DNA of 64,000 nt, taken from the NCBI RefSeq assembly GCF_016741815.1, contig NZ_JAERRJ010000005.1, positions 124,001-188,000 of the forward strand, read 5' to 3'. Source of the stretch: Nocardia acididurans. GTDB lineage: Bacteria; Actinomycetota; Actinomycetes; Mycobacteriales; Mycobacteriaceae. The position numbers and the translations under genes were made by a program. Of the stretch, positions 16,309 to 26,555 are shown piece after piece. Under the pieces are notes generated by a model that was not told where the DNA came from, made no database searches, and saw only the letters and a list, made by a program, of their open reading frames with translations. How positions within the stretch are numbered: position 1 is the stretch's first letter; every line of letters starts with the position of its first letter.

Positions 16309-17739
16309 GTGTCGATGATGAAGGGCTCCAACGTACCGGTGGCGGCGTCCGCGGTCCGTATCGAACTGGGGTGGCAGCAGGGGGCCGTGGACGCGGACGC
16401 CTCGGCGCTGCTGCTGGTCGGCGGCCGGGTGCGTTCGGACAGTGATTTCGTCTTCTACAACCAGCCCGCGCACGCCTCGGGTGCGGTGCGGCACGAGGGC
16501 AAGCGGCAGGGGCCGCTGGTCGTCGACGCGCTGACGGTGCAGCTGGCGCAGGTGGAGCCGCAGATCGAGACGATTGTGATCGCGGCGTCCTCCGACGGCG
16601 GGACCTTCGCCCAATTGCAGGGTCTGCACGTGCGTTTGGTGGACGCGGCCAGCGGTGCGGAGGTGGCGCGGTTCGACAGTGCGGACGCCTCCACCGAGAC
16701 GGCCTTCGTGCTCGGCGAGCTGTACCGCCGTCAGGGCGCGTGGAAGTTCCGCGCCGTCGGCCAGGGGTATGCCTCCGGATTGGCCGGTCTCGCCTCGGAT
16801 TTCGGCATCTCGGTCGACGATTCCCCGGCACCGCAGCCGCAGACCCCACCGCAGCCCCAGCGGCAGACACCGCAGCCGCCGCCGAATTACGGTCAGCCAC
16901 AGGGGAATCCCGTTCCGCCGCCGACCTACGGTCAGCCCCAGGGCAGCCCGCCCCCGCCTCCCCCGAGCTACGGCCAGCCGCAGCCGAATTACGCACAGCC
17001 ACAACACTTCAACCCGCCGCAGCCGGTTCCTCCGGGACAGTACGGCCAGCCGGGACAGTTCCCGCCCCCGCCGCAGGGCCAGCCGGGACAGTCGAATCCT
17101 GTTCCGGGCGGGAAGATCTCGCTGACCAAGGAGTCGCCGGCGGTTTCGCTGACCAAGCAGGGCGCGACCGGCGGCATCATGAAGGTGAATCTGAACTGGA
17201 TGGTGCCGGGGGCGTCGAGCGGGCTGTTCGGACGCAAGCGGGGCGGCAATGGCGGCCTGGATCTGGATCTGTGCTGCTTCTGGGAGCTGACCGACGGGTC
17301 GAAGGGCTGCATCAGCCCGCTCGATTCCATGGGCAATCTGCATCGCGCCCCGTTCATCGAGCTGGATCAGGACGACCGTTCGGGTGCCAGCGCCGCGGGC
17401 GAGAACCTGTCCATCAACCTGGATTTCACGCAGCAGTTCCGCCGCATCCTGGTGTTCGCGTCGCTGTACGAGGGCGCGGAGGACTTCCGCAATGTGCACG
17501 CGACGGCCACCCTGTACCCGCGCAACTCCCCGCCCATCGAGATGCAGGTGAGCGGCTGCGTGGACGATTCGCGCGAAATGGTGCTGGCGCTGATCGAGAA
17601 CATCAACGGCGAGTTGGTGGTTCGCCGCGAGGGCGTATTCGTGCGCCCGCCGCAGGGGCATCGCTTCTGGGGCAAGCTGGCGGTGGACCAGACCTACCGC
17701 TGGGAACTCAAGTGGGGCACGTCCTCGGGCAAGTCCTAG
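16309..17739 (+). CDS. TerD-family stress protein with Pro-rich linker
   Basis: About 476 residues with three parts. Residues 1-175 form a TerD domain (KGSNVPV start, then a calcium-binding-type beta sandwich with VRSDSDFVFYNQPAHASGAV). Residues 180-290 are an extremely Pro/Gln/Gly/Tyr-rich low-complexity linker with GQP and YGQPQ repeats. Residues 300-476 form a second TerA-like domain with LDLCCFWELTDGSKGCISP. Tellurium-resistance proteins of this class are linked to general stress at the membrane. Starts at GTG 16309 and TTG 16300 are both possible. Its stop overlaps that of the convergent TetR by 4 bases. Confidence 0.82.
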   Translation: MSMMKGSNVPVAASAVRIELGWQQGAVDADASALLLVGGRVRSDSDFVFYNQPAHASGAVRHEGKRQGPLVVDALTVQLAQVEPQIETIVIAASSDGGTFAQLQGLHVRLVDAASGAEVARFDSADASTETAFVLGELYRRQGAWKFRAVGQGYASGLAGLASDFGISVDDSPAPQPQTPPQPQRQTPQPPPNYGQPQGNPVPPPTYGQPQGSPPPPPPSYGQPQPNYAQPQHFNPPQPVPPGQYGQPGQFPPPPQGQPGQSNPVPGGKISLTKESPAVSLTKQGATGGIMKVNLNWMVPGASSGLFGRKRGGNGGLDLDLCCFWELTDGSKGCISPLDSMGNLHRAPFIELDQDDRSGASAAGENLSINLDFTQQFRRILVFASLYEGAEDFRNVHATATLYPRNSPPIEMQVSGCVDDSREMVLALIENINGELVVRREGVFVRPPQGHRFWGKLAVDQTYRWELKWGTSSGKS

Positions 17740-18395
17740 GCGCCGGGCTCGGCCAATTCGACCGCGGCCGAGCGCGTCTGCTCCAGATCACCTTGCCAGC
17801 CGAGCAGCCGCAGGATGGCGTCGGGGATCAGATGCTCGGCGTACTCCGGTGACGCGCCTTCGTCCGAGCGCATATTGATCACGGATTCGACGAGCCGGAA
17901 CGGCAGCAGTTCCACTCCGGGAACGCTGTTTCCGGCCGCCCCGGCGACGGCCGCCGCGAGTCGCTCGTAATGCCTGCGTAGCTCGTCGCGCCGTTCGCGG
18001 AATACGGCGAATCGTTCACTGCGCAGTTCCGGCAGCAGGTACAGCGCCCCGAGATTCCAGCGCGACGCGCACAGCTGACTCACGTCGAACCAGGCCAGCG
18101 CGTACAGCCGCACCGCCGCGGGCGCACTCGCCCCCGCCAGGCGTTCCGCGAGTTCCAGTGGCCCGGTGATGGTTTCGGCGAGCAGCGCGTCGAGGATGTC
18201 GTCCTTGGACGCGAAGTGGTGGTACAGCGACGCCTGCCGGATGCCGACCGCGTCGGCAATCCCCCTCGTCGAGGTGCTCCCGTATCCCTTGGCGGTGAAC
18301 AGCTCCGCCGCCGCGTCGAGAATCTCGGCGCGCGGCGTCTGTCCCGCCCGCCGCCGGGGTTCCAGCCGGGGCCTCCCAGGTCCGATCTGCGTCAC
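17736..18395 (-). CDS. TetR-family regulator, likely controlling the guanidine/urea cluster
   Basis: About 219 residues. The N-terminal helix-turn-helix reads ILDAAAELFTAKGYGSTSTRGIADAVGIRQASLYHHFASKDDIL. The C-domain is Arg/Leu-rich and unclassified. It is transcribed away from the permease-carboxylase operon, and a 20-bp palindrome lies in between, so it is the best candidate repressor of that operon. The GTG at 18395 gives the compact N-terminus; a longer ATG frame exists. Its ligand may be a pathway intermediate such as guanidine, urea or an allophanate-related compound, which is inference from context. Confidence 0.85.
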   Translation of the reverse strand: MTQIGPGRPRLEPRRRAGQTPRAEILDAAAELFTAKGYGSTSTRGIADAVGIRQASLYHHFASKDDILDALLAETITGPLELAERLAGASAPAAVRLYALAWFDVSQLCASRWNLGALYLLPELRSERFAVFRERRDELRRHYERLAAAVAGAAGNSVPGVELLPFRLVESVINMRSDEGASPEYAEHLIPDAILRLLGWQGDLEQTRSAAVELAEPGA

Positions 18396-18458
18396 ACGCT
18401 CATTCTTGCCTACGCCGTCCCGCGCCCTTGTCACAGGCGGCCGTCCTGCGCCGTGAGT

Positions 18459-18478
18459 TTTCTGTCATTCGATAGAAA
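18459..18478. promoter_or_regulatory. Palindromic operator upstream of the permease operon
   Basis: TTTCTGTCATTCGATAGAAA: 8-bp arms with one mismatch and a 4-bp centre. A right-half repeat, TCACTCGATAG, recurs at 18560-18570 before the permease start. Probable TetR operator for the divergent promoters. Confidence 0.6.
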
Positions 18479-18599
18479 TCCAGGCAACGCAGAAGTTACG
18501 CCCGGCCACAGGACGGATACATCGGCGTCACCGTTCACGCGATCGCGGCTGGAAACCTTTCACTCGATAGTTATTCGCCGCTCGCCGAAAGATCCGCCA

Positions 18600-20120
18600 A
18601 TGGTCGCCACTGATACCAGCGCCGAGGGCGCGGACCTCGCCCGCTTCGGTTACCAACCCGTCCTGCATCGCAAGCTCGGCCGATTCGCCTCCTTCGCGGC
18701 CGGGTTCTCCTTCGTCTCCATCCTCACCACGATCTTCCAGTTCTTCGGCCTCGGTTACTCCTTCGGTGGCGCGGCCTTCTTCTGGACCTGGCCCCTGGTC
18801 TTCCTGGGTCAGCTGCTGGTCGCCCTGAATTTCGCGGAACTCGCCGCGCGGTACCCGATTTCGGGCGCCATCTACCAGTGGGCCCGCCGCATCGGCGGCG
18901 AACTGGTGGGCTGGTTCGCGGGCTGGATGATGATCATCGCCCAGATCGTCACCGCCGCCGCGGCCGCCATCGCGCTGCAGGTGGTGCTGCCCGCGATCTG
19001 GGACGGCTTCCAGCTCATCGGCACCGATACCGCGCTGACCTCCAGCGACGGGGCCATGAACGCGGTGCTGCTGGGCAGCATCCTGCTGGCCTTCACCACC
19101 ACCATCAATGTGATCGGCATCGATCTCATGTCGCGCATCAACTCCATCGGCGTGACCATCGAAATCGTCGGCGTGGCAGCGGTTATCGCACTGTTCTTCA
19201 CCAGCGCCGAGCGCGGCCCGGCGGTGGTGCTGCAGACCGATCAGGCCGCGCCGGGCCCGTACTGGGCGGCGTTCCTGGTCTCGGGCCTGATGGCCGCGTA
19301 TGTGATGGTCGGATTCAATTCCGCCGGTGAGCTTTCCGAGGAGACGGTCAATCCCCGGCAGGTCGCCCCGCGCACCATTCTGAGCGCGCTGACGGTGTCG
19401 GCGCTGGGCGGCGGCCTCATCCTGCTCGGCGCGCTCATGGCCGCCCCGAGCCTGACCGACGGAGCCCTGGCCACCGAGGGGCTGGGCTATGTGATCACCG
19501 CGAAGCTCGGCACCCTGCCCGGCAAGATCGTCCTGGCCTGTGTGGCGTGCGCGATCACGGTGTGCACCTTGGCGATTCAGACCGCGGGTTCGCGCCTGAT
19601 GTTCTCCATGGCGCGCGACGGCAAGCTCCCCTTCGCCAAGCAGCTGGCCACGGTGCATCCGCGCTACGGCACGCCGGTGCTGCCCGCCGTGGTGATCGGC
19701 GTGCTCGGTATCGGGCTGCTGGTGCTCAATCTGGGCAATGCCGCCATCTTCGCGACGCTGGCCAGTGTCTGCATCGTCACCATCTACCTGGCCTACGCCA
19801 TGGTGACCACGCCGCTGCTGGTGCGAAGGATCCAGGGCACCACCGGTTTCCGGACGACCGACGACGACGGCACCCCGCTGTTCAGCCTGGGTCGCTGGGG
19901 CCTGCCGATCAATATCGGCGCGGTGGCGTGGGGTCTCGGGATGGCGGTGAACCTGGCCTGGCCGCGCCCGGAGATCTACACCCCGGCCGGTGGCGGCTGG
20001 TGGATGCTCTGGGCCGCACCGCTTTTCGTGCTCGTCACGGTGGTCGTGGGCATCGCGGTGTACCGCGCGGTGACGCCTCGCCCGGTGACCGGCACCGATC
20101 CCGTCCCGCAGCCCGCCTGA
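18600..20120 (+). CDS. APC-superfamily amino acid/amine permease
   Basis: 506 residues with about twelve membrane segments. It has the APC pattern: PISGAIYQWARRIGG in the second helix region, GFNSAGELSEETVNPRQVAPRTIL in the middle, and RLMFSMARDGKLPF. It heads the operon with the DUF1989 pair, carboxyltransferase and allophanate hydrolase, so it most likely imports their substrate, such as guanidine, urea or a guanidino compound; this is a contextual inference. No guanidine riboswitch is recognisable in the 200 bases upstream; the visible regulatory signal is the TetR palindrome. Confidence 0.85.
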   Translation: MVATDTSAEGADLARFGYQPVLHRKLGRFASFAAGFSFVSILTTIFQFFGLGYSFGGAAFFWTWPLVFLGQLLVALNFAELAARYPISGAIYQWARRIGGELVGWFAGWMMIIAQIVTAAAAAIALQVVLPAIWDGFQLIGTDTALTSSDGAMNAVLLGSILLAFTTTINVIGIDLMSRINSIGVTIEIVGVAAVIALFFTSAERGPAVVLQTDQAAPGPYWAAFLVSGLMAAYVMVGFNSAGELSEETVNPRQVAPRTILSALTVSALGGGLILLGALMAAPSLTDGALATEGLGYVITAKLGTLPGKIVLACVACAITVCTLAIQTAGSRLMFSMARDGKLPFAKQLATVHPRYGTPVLPAVVIGVLGIGLLVLNLGNAAIFATLASVCIVTIYLAYAMVTTPLLVRRIQGTTGFRTTDDDGTPLFSLGRWGLPINIGAVAWGLGMAVNLAWPRPEIYTPAGGGWWMLWAAPLFVLVTVVVGIAVYRAVTPRPVTGTDPVPQPA

Positions 20121-20176
20121 CACCCTGCCCCGGCCGAGCCGGCATTCGAATCCCGTTCTTCGCACAAGGAGTAACC

Positions 20177-20926
20177 ATGACCAGCACCGCGGATACGTCG
20201 AGCGCCCGCGCGCACGCGCGCTCCCAGGCGGCCGCCGCGCACCTGAGCGGCCCGACGCTGCCGGAAGGTGTCGATTCCGCGAAAGTGACCTTCGCCCAGC
20301 GGATTCCGTCGGGTGGTTATGCGAATGCCGTGCTCGGCCGGGGCACCCGGGTCCGATTCTCGGATCCGAAGGGCGCGGCCTGCGCCCACCTGTTCCTGTT
20401 GCGCGCCGAATCACCGTGGGAGCGGCTGAATGTCGCGGACACCGTGAAGGTGCCGTGGCAGGCGTACCTGGGTCAGGGCCATCCGCTGCTGTCGGATCAG
20501 GGGCGGGTGCTCGCCACCGTCGTCGCGGATTCCTCCGGCAGGCACGACACGCTCTGCGGGCCGACGCCCGCCGCCCGCGATCGGCTCCTGCTGGCCGGCG
20601 TCAAACAGGGCTTGGAGCCCCGCGATCTGGGCCCGACCATCGCACTGTTCCGGGGCGTGCGCGTCGAATCCGACGGCGGCCTCACCCCGACCGGCTCGGC
20701 GGGCGCGGGCGCGGCGCTCGAGCTGCTCATCCAGCTGCCGGTGACCCTGCTGGTCGCCAATGCCGAACACCCCCTGGACCTTTCGCCCACCACCGAGCTG
20801 GACCTGGTGGCCTGGTCCGCACCCGAGGACCTGGTCACCCCGCACAACACCGATCCGGAATACCTGCGCGCCGTGGAGAACACCGAGCGCGACTGGACCG
20901 CACGCACCCTGGAGACCCTCGCATGA
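20177..20926 (+). CDS. DUF1989 protein, urea-amidolyase-associated protein 1 (carboxyguanidine deiminase type)
   Basis: A 249-residue DUF1989 family protein, the first of two paired subunits. The pattern [69 protein letters not shown] and a metal-binding GGLTPTG region match urea amidolyase associated protein 1. The current view is that these DUF1989 pairs form carboxyguanidine deiminase, which converts carboxylated guanidine to allophanate in guanidine utilisation. The ATG at 20177 follows an AAGGAG site. Its stop overlaps the next start (ATGA). Confidence 0.85.
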   Translation: MTSTADTSSARAHARSQAAAAHLSGPTLPEGVDSAKVTFAQRIPSGGYANAVLGRGTRVRFSDPKGAACAHLFLLRAESPWERLNVADTVKVPWQAYLGQGHPLLSDQGRVLATVVADSSGRHDTLCGPTPAARDRLLLAGVKQGLEPRDLGPTIALFRGVRVESDGGLTPTGSAGAGAALELLIQLPVTLLVANAEHPLDLSPTTELDLVAWSAPEDLVTPHNTDPEYLRAVENTERDWTARTLETLA

Positions 20927-21540
20927 TCGCCGCATCCCGCACCGTCGTCCTGGACGAGACCGTTCCCGCCAGCAGCCCGTGGTCGACCGTGGTGCGCGCC
21001 GGGGAGCATCTGGAGATCATCGACCTGCACGGCAACCAGGCGGTGGACTGCCTGCTGTACGCGGCGGCCGACCACACCGACCGCTACAGCGCGCAGGCCA
21101 CCGTCACCGCCCAGCGCAATATCTTCCTGACCACCGGCAGCGTCCTGCGCACCGATTCCGGCACCGAGCTCATGACCGTGGTGGCCGACGACGTCGGCAA
21201 TCACGACACCGTGGCCGGAGCCTGCTCGCAGGAATCCAACACCCTGCGCTACGGCCACCACACCCGCCATCAGCACGCCTGCGTGGAGAACTTCCTCGCC
21301 GAGGGCCTGAAATGGGGCCTGGGCAAACGGGATCTGGTCTCCAATATCAACTGGTTCATGAACGTTCCCGTGGAGGCGGACGGCACCCTGGGCATCGTGG
21401 ACGGCCTGTCCGCCCCCGGCAAGACCATCACGCTGCGCGCCGAGATCGACACCCTGGTCCTGGTCTCCAACTGCCCGCAGATCAACAACCCCTGCAACGG
21501 ATTCGATCCGACGCCGGTCCGCATGGTGGTGACGCGATGA
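20923..21540 (+). CDS. DUF1989 protein, urea-amidolyase-associated protein 2
   Basis: 205 residues, the partner subunit of the preceding gene. Visible DUF1989 features include [61 protein letters not shown] with several candidate metal-binding Cys/His residues, and a C-terminal [12 protein letters not shown]. With the first subunit it should form the deiminase that handles carboxyguanidine. ATGA overlaps at both ends tie it to its neighbours by translational coupling. Confidence 0.87.
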   Translation: MIAASRTVVLDETVPASSPWSTVVRAGEHLEIIDLHGNQAVDCLLYAAADHTDRYSAQATVTAQRNIFLTTGSVLRTDSGTELMTVVADDVGNHDTVAGACSQESNTLRYGHHTRHQHACVENFLAEGLKWGLGKRDLVSNINWFMNVPVEADGTLGIVDGLSAPGKTITLRAEIDTLVLVSNCPQINNPCNGFDPTPVRMVVTR

Positions 21541-23561
21541 CGGCCGTGCTCCCGCAACCCGATCTCGCCGACGCCACGGAGGGTGCGGTCATGGCTGCGA
21601 CACTGCGGGTGATCCGGCCGGGAATGCAGACCACGGTGCAGGACTGGCCGGGCCGGGTCGGCTACTGGCATGTGGGCGTGCCGCCGTCGGGTCCGATGGA
21701 CGATCTGTCGTTCCGGCTGGGCAATCGCGCACTGGGCAATCCGGAGGGCGCGGCCGGGCTCGAATGCACGCTCGGCGGACCGGCCCTGCGCTTCGACGAG
21801 CCCACCTGGGTGTGCGTGACGGGCGCGCCGGTGCCGGTGACGGTGAACGGAAAACCGGTGCGGCAGTGGCGCAGTGTGCTGGTGCCCGCCGGCGGCGTGC
21901 TGGATGTGGGCGCGGTGCGCGGACCGGGCATGCGCTGCTACATCCTGATCGCGGGCGGTATCGAAGTACCCGAATACCTCGGCAGCAGAGCGACTTTCAC
22001 ACTGGGCAGGTTCGGTGGCGCGGCCGGGCGCGCCCTGGTCGCCGAGGATGTGCTGGCGCTCGGCGCACCCCTCGGCCGCGTGACGGCCGGGGTGGCCGGT
22101 GACGATCAGCCGGTGCTGACCCGCCGCTGGGAGCTGGCCGTCACCGAGGGTCCGCACGGCGCGCCGGAGTTCTTCACCCGCAAGGACTTCGACACCATCA
22201 TCGGCACCGATTACGAGGTGCACTTCAACTCCGATCGGACCGGTGTCCGGCTGGTCGGGCCGAAACCGCAGTGGGCGCGGCCCGACGGCGGCGAGGCGGG
22301 CATGCACCCGTCGAACATCCACGACAACGCGTATTCCATTGGCGCACTGGACTTCACCGGCGACACCCCGATCCTGCTCGGCCCGGACGGCCCGAGCCTC
22401 GGCGGGTTCGTCTGCCCGGTCACGGTGGTCGCCGCCGAACGCTGGAAGCTGGGTCAGCTCACCCCGGGCGATATCGTGCGCTTCGTTCCGGTGCGCTCGG
22501 ATCGCGCGGCGTCCCTGCGTGAACTCGGCGCGGAGCGCCGGGCGTCCTGGCCGATCGTGCTGTCCGGCGGCGGGGACGGCGACGACGGCGTCCTGGCCCG
22601 CCGCGACGGCGCGGACACCGCGGTCACCTACCGCCGCCAGGGCAATGACGGGGTCCTCATCGAATACGGGGATATGACACTGGATCTGGAGCTGCGCGCC
22701 CGCGTGCACGCACTGCACCAGGCCCTGCTGGAGCGTGCGGAGCCGGGCGTCACCGAACTGACGCCGGGTGTGCGGTCTCTCCAGGTCCGCACCGATCCGG
22801 ACCGGCTGCCCACCCGCACGCTGCTCGAACTGCTCGGCGAGGTGGAGACCGAACTGCCGTCCGCCGACGAGCTGGTGGTGCCCAGCCGCACCGTGCGCAT
22901 GCCGCTGTCCTGGGACGATCCGTCGACCCGCGAGGCCATCACCCGGTACATGCACGGCGTGCGCGCGGACGCTCCCTGGTGCCCGTGGAATATCGAATTC
23001 ATCCGCCGCGCCAATGGATTGGCGACGGTGGACGAGGTTTTCGATATCGTCTTCGACGCCGAATACCTGGTGCTCGGGCTCGGCGACGTCTACCTCGGCG
23101 CGCCCGTGGCCACCCCCACCGACCCGCGCCATCGCCTGGTCACCACCAAGTACAACCCGGCCCGCACCTGGACGCCGGAGAACGCGGTGGGTATCGGCGG
23201 CGCGTACCTGTGCATCTACGGCATGGAGGGTCCGGGCGGCTACCAGTTCGTCGGCCGCACCACCCAGGTGTGGAACCACCGCTCCTCCGGAATCTCCGAA
23301 GACCCTTGGCTGCTGCGCTATTTCGACCGCATCAGCTGGTATCCGGTGAGCGCCGACGAACTCACCGACCTGCGCGCCGATTTCGCCGCCGGACGCGGTG
23401 AACTCCAGGCCGAGGACGGCGAGTTCCGCCTCGCCGACTATCGCGCCTTCCTCGCCGACAACGCCGAATCCATCGAGAAGTTCCGCGCACACCAGTCCGA
23501 AGCCTTCACCGCCGAACGCAATTCGTGGCGGGACAGCGGCGAACTCACCGAGGCGCACTAG
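21537..23561 (+). CDS. Carboxyltransferase-only urea/guanidine carboxylase-like protein
   Basis: 674 residues. It matches only the carboxyltransferase part of urea carboxylase. Residues about 22-315 are the KipA-like (AHS2/CT_A_B) domain with [25 protein letters not shown] and [26 protein letters not shown]; residues about 390-600 are the KipI-like (AHS1/CT_C_D) domain with [34 protein letters not shown]. The N-terminal biotin carboxylase and the C-terminal biotin carrier (no AMKM motif) are both missing; the protein ends at the helix that precedes BCCP in full-length enzymes. It would need these functions in trans. The start overlaps the previous stop (ATGA). Confidence 0.85.
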   Translation: MTAVLPQPDLADATEGAVMAATLRVIRPGMQTTVQDWPGRVGYWHVGVPPSGPMDDLSFRLGNRALGNPEGAAGLECTLGGPALRFDEPTWVCVTGAPVPVTVNGKPVRQWRSVLVPAGGVLDVGAVRGPGMRCYILIAGGIEVPEYLGSRATFTLGRFGGAAGRALVAEDVLALGAPLGRVTAGVAGDDQPVLTRRWELAVTEGPHGAPEFFTRKDFDTIIGTDYEVHFNSDRTGVRLVGPKPQWARPDGGEAGMHPSNIHDNAYSIGALDFTGDTPILLGPDGPSLGGFVCPVTVVAAERWKLGQLTPGDIVRFVPVRSDRAASLRELGAERRASWPIVLSGGGDGDDGVLARRDGADTAVTYRRQGNDGVLIEYGDMTLDLELRARVHALHQALLERAEPGVTELTPGVRSLQVRTDPDRLPTRTLLELLGEVETELPSADELVVPSRTVRMPLSWDDPSTREAITRYMHGVRADAPWCPWNIEFIRRANGLATVDEVFDIVFDAEYLVLGLGDVYLGAPVATPTDPRHRLVTTKYNPARTWTPENAVGIGGAYLCIYGMEGPGGYQFVGRTTQVWNHRSSGISEDPWLLRYFDRISWYPVSADELTDLRADFAAGRGELQAEDGEFRLADYRAFLADNAESIEKFRAHQSEAFTAERNSWRDSGELTEAH

Positions 23562-23672
23562 CCCGACGATATGGTCGCGATCGGCAAAACCGTTCCGGGA
23601 CAGCCGACTCCAGTGATCCACAGTCGTCCACAAGCCATCCACACCTGTTCCGACAACTTCGAGGAGCCGACA

Positions 23673-25301
23673 ATGACCGTCTGGATCCACCGCCGATCCG
23701 ACACCGACGTGGCCGCCGAGTCGGCCGCCGCGAACGGCCCGCTGGCGGGAATTCGGTTGGCCGTCAAGGACAATGTCGATGTGGCGGGCCTGCCGACGAC
23801 GGCGGGCTGCCCGGAGTACACCTATTTTCCCGGCGCGGACGCGGCGGCGGTGGCCGCACTGCGGGCGGCCGGTGCGGTGGTGGTCGGCAAGACGAATCTG
23901 GATCAGTTCGCGACCGGCCTGGTCGGCACCCGTTCACCGTACGGCGTGGTGGAGAACGCCGTCCGGGCCGGATTCGTTTCGGGCGGTTCGAGTTCCGGCT
24001 CCGCCGCCGCCGTGGCGCGCGGTGAGGTCGATATCGCCATCGGCACCGATACCGCGGGTTCGGGGCGGGTCCCGGCGGCGCTGCACGGCATCGTGGGCAT
24101 CAAACCGACTGTGGGCGTGGTGTCCACGGCCGGGGTGGTGCCCGCCTGCCGCTCCTACGATTGCGTGACCGTCTTCGCCGCGGACCTGCGATCGGCCGGG
24201 CGGGCCATGGGTGTCATGGCGACGGGCGCGCCCGCACGGCCATGGCCCGCCGATACCCGCTCGGCCGCGCCGCCGAATCCGGTTGTGGCCGTGTTCGCGC
24301 ACCTTCCCGATCTGGATCCGGCCTGGCGGGAAGCCTTCGACCGTACGGTCGACGGACTCCGCGAGCGGGGCGCGCGCATCGTGGAGATCGACGCGGAGCC
24401 GTTCCTCGCGGCCGCCCGGCTGCTGTACAGCGGTGCGCTGGTGGCCGAACGCTATTCGGCCGTGGGTGAGTTCGTGGACGCGCATGCCGAGGTGGTCGAT
24501 CCGACGGTGGCGTCGATCATCCGCGCGGCCCGCGATATCCCCGCGCACCAATTGGTTACGGACCAGGCGGAATTGGAACGTCTGCGCACCTGTGCGCTGG
24601 CGGCGCTGTCCGGTGCGGATGTGCTGCTCGCGCCCACCGTGCCGACCCACCCCACCATCGCGCAGGTGGCGGCCGATCCGATCGGCGTGAACTCCCGGCT
24701 CGGCACCTACACCAACTTCTGCAATCTGTTCGATCTCTGCGCGGTAGCCGTCCCGGCAGCCGACGCCGGGGAGGTGCCACTCGGCGTGACGGTCTTCGCC
24801 CGCGCCTTCGAGGACGCGGTGGCCTTCGACGTGGCAGCGCTGGTCACCGGCGCACCGGCCGAGGAGATCCCGGAACCGGCTTGGCCCTTGGCTGTTGCGC
24901 CGGTGCAGGAGCTCATCGTCTTCGGCGCGCATCTGCGCGGCCAGCCGCTCGAGCATCAGCTGATCGAGCTGGGGGCGCGCTGGGCGGGACCGGTGCGCAC
25001 CTCGCCCCGCTACCGTCTCGCCGCCCTGCCGACCACTCCGTCGAAACCCGCGGTCACCCGGGTCCCCGACGACGAGTCCGGGGTCGCTATCGCCGGGGAA
25101 CGCTGGCTGCTCTCCCCCGCCGCTCTCGGCCGCTTCCTCGCCGCCCTCCCCGCGCCCATGCAGCTCGGCGCGGTGGAGCTCGAAGACGGTTCCTGGCGTA
25201 CGGGTTTCAGCACGGCCGGCGCTGCCGCCGCATCCGCCAAGGACATCAGCGAATACGGCGGCTGGCGTGCTGCCCTGGCGGCCGGCGCGGTGGGCTGCTG
25301 A
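23673..25301 (+). CDS. atzF: Allophanate hydrolase
   Basis: 542 residues. The amidase-signature domain shows the Ser-cisSer-Lys triad elements: Lys32 in AVKDNVD, the SGGSSSGSAAA cluster near 103-113, and the nucleophile Ser130 in DTAGSGR. After about residue 420 the C-terminal domain (VQELIVFGAHLRGQPLEHQL, and later SEYGGWRA) is typical of AtzF allophanate hydrolases. It hydrolyses allophanate to ammonia and carbon dioxide, finishing the pathway. A GAGGAG Shine-Dalgarno sets the ATG at 23673; the frame extends upstream to 23571 but without a better site. Last gene of the operon. Confidence 0.93.
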   Translation: MTVWIHRRSDTDVAAESAAANGPLAGIRLAVKDNVDVAGLPTTAGCPEYTYFPGADAAAVAALRAAGAVVVGKTNLDQFATGLVGTRSPYGVVENAVRAGFVSGGSSSGSAAAVARGEVDIAIGTDTAGSGRVPAALHGIVGIKPTVGVVSTAGVVPACRSYDCVTVFAADLRSAGRAMGVMATGAPARPWPADTRSAAPPNPVVAVFAHLPDLDPAWREAFDRTVDGLRERGARIVEIDAEPFLAAARLLYSGALVAERYSAVGEFVDAHAEVVDPTVASIIRAARDIPAHQLVTDQAELERLRTCALAALSGADVLLAPTVPTHPTIAQVAADPIGVNSRLGTYTNFCNLFDLCAVAVPAADAGEVPLGVTVFARAFEDAVAFDVAALVTGAPAEEIPEPAWPLAVAPVQELIVFGAHLRGQPLEHQLIELGARWAGPVRTSPRYRLAALPTTPSKPAVTRVPDDESGVAIAGERWLLSPAALGRFLAALPAPMQLGAVELEDGSWRTGFSTAGAAAASAKDISEYGGWRAALAAGAVGC

Positions 25302-25365
25302 GCGTCTACGCGTGCTGTCGTGCCTTCCCGTGGCTCGAATCCCGGTGGCGCCGCATCGGATCCGG

Positions 25366-26517
25366 TCACAGGCTCCGGAAGAACTCCCGGATGTCCGCGA
25401 CCAGCAGGTCGGGTTCCTCCAGCGCCGCGAAATGCCCGCCGCGATCGACCTCGACCCAGTGCGTGATGTTGTTCTCGGTCTCGGAGTACCGTCGGATGCC
25501 GACATCGTGCGCGAAAATGATTGCGCCGGTGGGTACTCCGGAGCTCGCGGGCACCGCGCCCCACGCCCCGGTCTGCCCGTAGCCGACATAGCCGGCCGAT
25601 CCGGCGGTGCCGGTCAGCCAGTACATCATCACGTTGGTGAGCAGGCGGTCGCGGTCGAGGATCTTGTCCGGCGCCACATTTCGCGGATGCGTCCACTCGC
25701 GGAACTTGTCCATGATCCAGGACAGCTGCCCGATCGGGGAGTCGACCAGTCCGTAGGCGAGGGTCTGCGGACGGGTCGACTGGATGGCGATGTAGCCGAA
25801 TTCCTCCTGCATGAACGCCTCGATCCGGTGCACCCGATCCTGTTCCGCCGCAGTGAGTTCGGCGAGCTCCGCCGCGTCGAGCGGAAGCTGCGGCATGGGT
25901 CCGGGTCCGCCGTTGACGTGCACGCCGATCACCCGGTCCGGTACCTCGCGCGCCACCTGCGGGCTCACCGCGGCGCCGATATCACCGCCCTGAACGCCGT
26001 AGCGCTCGTAGCCGAGCCGCTGCATGAGTTCGGCCCACGCCCGGCCGATGCGCTCGATATCCCATCCGGAATCGCTGACCGGTCCGGAGAATCCGAAGCC
26101 GGGCAGTGCGGGGATCACCAGGTGGAAGGCGTCGCCGGGGTCGCCGCCGTGTGCCCGCGGATCGCTCAAAGGTCCGATCACATCGAGGAATTCGACGATG
26201 GACCCCGGCCAGCCGTGGGTGAGCAGCAGCGGGGTGGCATCGGCTTCGGGTGAGCGCACGTGCAGGAAGTGGATGTGCTGCCCGTCGATCCGGGTGGTGA
26301 ACTGCGGGTAGCGGTTCAGCTCGGCTTCCGCGGCCCGCCAGTCGTACCCGGTGCGCCAGTACTCCGCGAGTTCGCGCAGCCAGTGCACCGGGACGCCGGT
26401 ATCCCAGTCGTCGCCCGGCAGGGGTGCGGGCCAGCGCACGCCGCCGAGCCGGGTGCGCAGGTCGTCGAGCTGATCCTGCGGGATGTCGATGCGGAAGGGG
26501 GTGATGTCGCTGCTCAT
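25366..26517 (-). CDS. Epoxide hydrolase
   Basis: 383 residues of the microsomal-type epoxide hydrolase family: the N-terminal EHN domain ([26 protein letters not shown]), followed by an alpha/beta-hydrolase core. It has the oxyanion [11 protein letters not shown], the nucleophile segment [11 protein letters not shown] with the conserved Asp, and a C-terminal [18 protein letters not shown] with the catalytic His. It opens epoxides to diols. It sits 38 bases downstream of the FAD oxidoreductase stop on the same strand, probably in one transcript. A paralogue lies at 43 kb. Confidence 0.9.
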   Translation of the reverse strand: MSSDITPFRIDIPQDQLDDLRTRLGGVRWPAPLPGDDWDTGVPVHWLRELAEYWRTGYDWRAAEAELNRYPQFTTRIDGQHIHFLHVRSPEADATPLLLTHGWPGSIVEFLDVIGPLSDPRAHGGDPGDAFHLVIPALPGFGFSGPVSDSGWDIERIGRAWAELMQRLGYERYGVQGGDIGAAVSPQVAREVPDRVIGVHVNGGPGPMPQLPLDAAELAELTAAEQDRVHRIEAFMQEEFGYIAIQSTRPQTLAYGLVDSPIGQLSWIMDKFREWTHPRNVAPDKILDRDRLLTNVMMYWLTGTAGSAGYVGYGQTGAWGAVPASSGVPTGAIIFAHDVGIRRYSETENNITHWVEVDRGGHFAALEEPDLLVADIREFFRSL

Positions 26518-26555
26518 GAACTACACGTTATTGACCTCCTAGGACAGGCTGAGCC

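Noticed and set aside
18458..18600. Guanidine-I (ykkC) riboswitch upstream of the permease
   Set aside because: I could not find the conserved riboswitch core in this leader; the visible regulatory signal is the palindrome.
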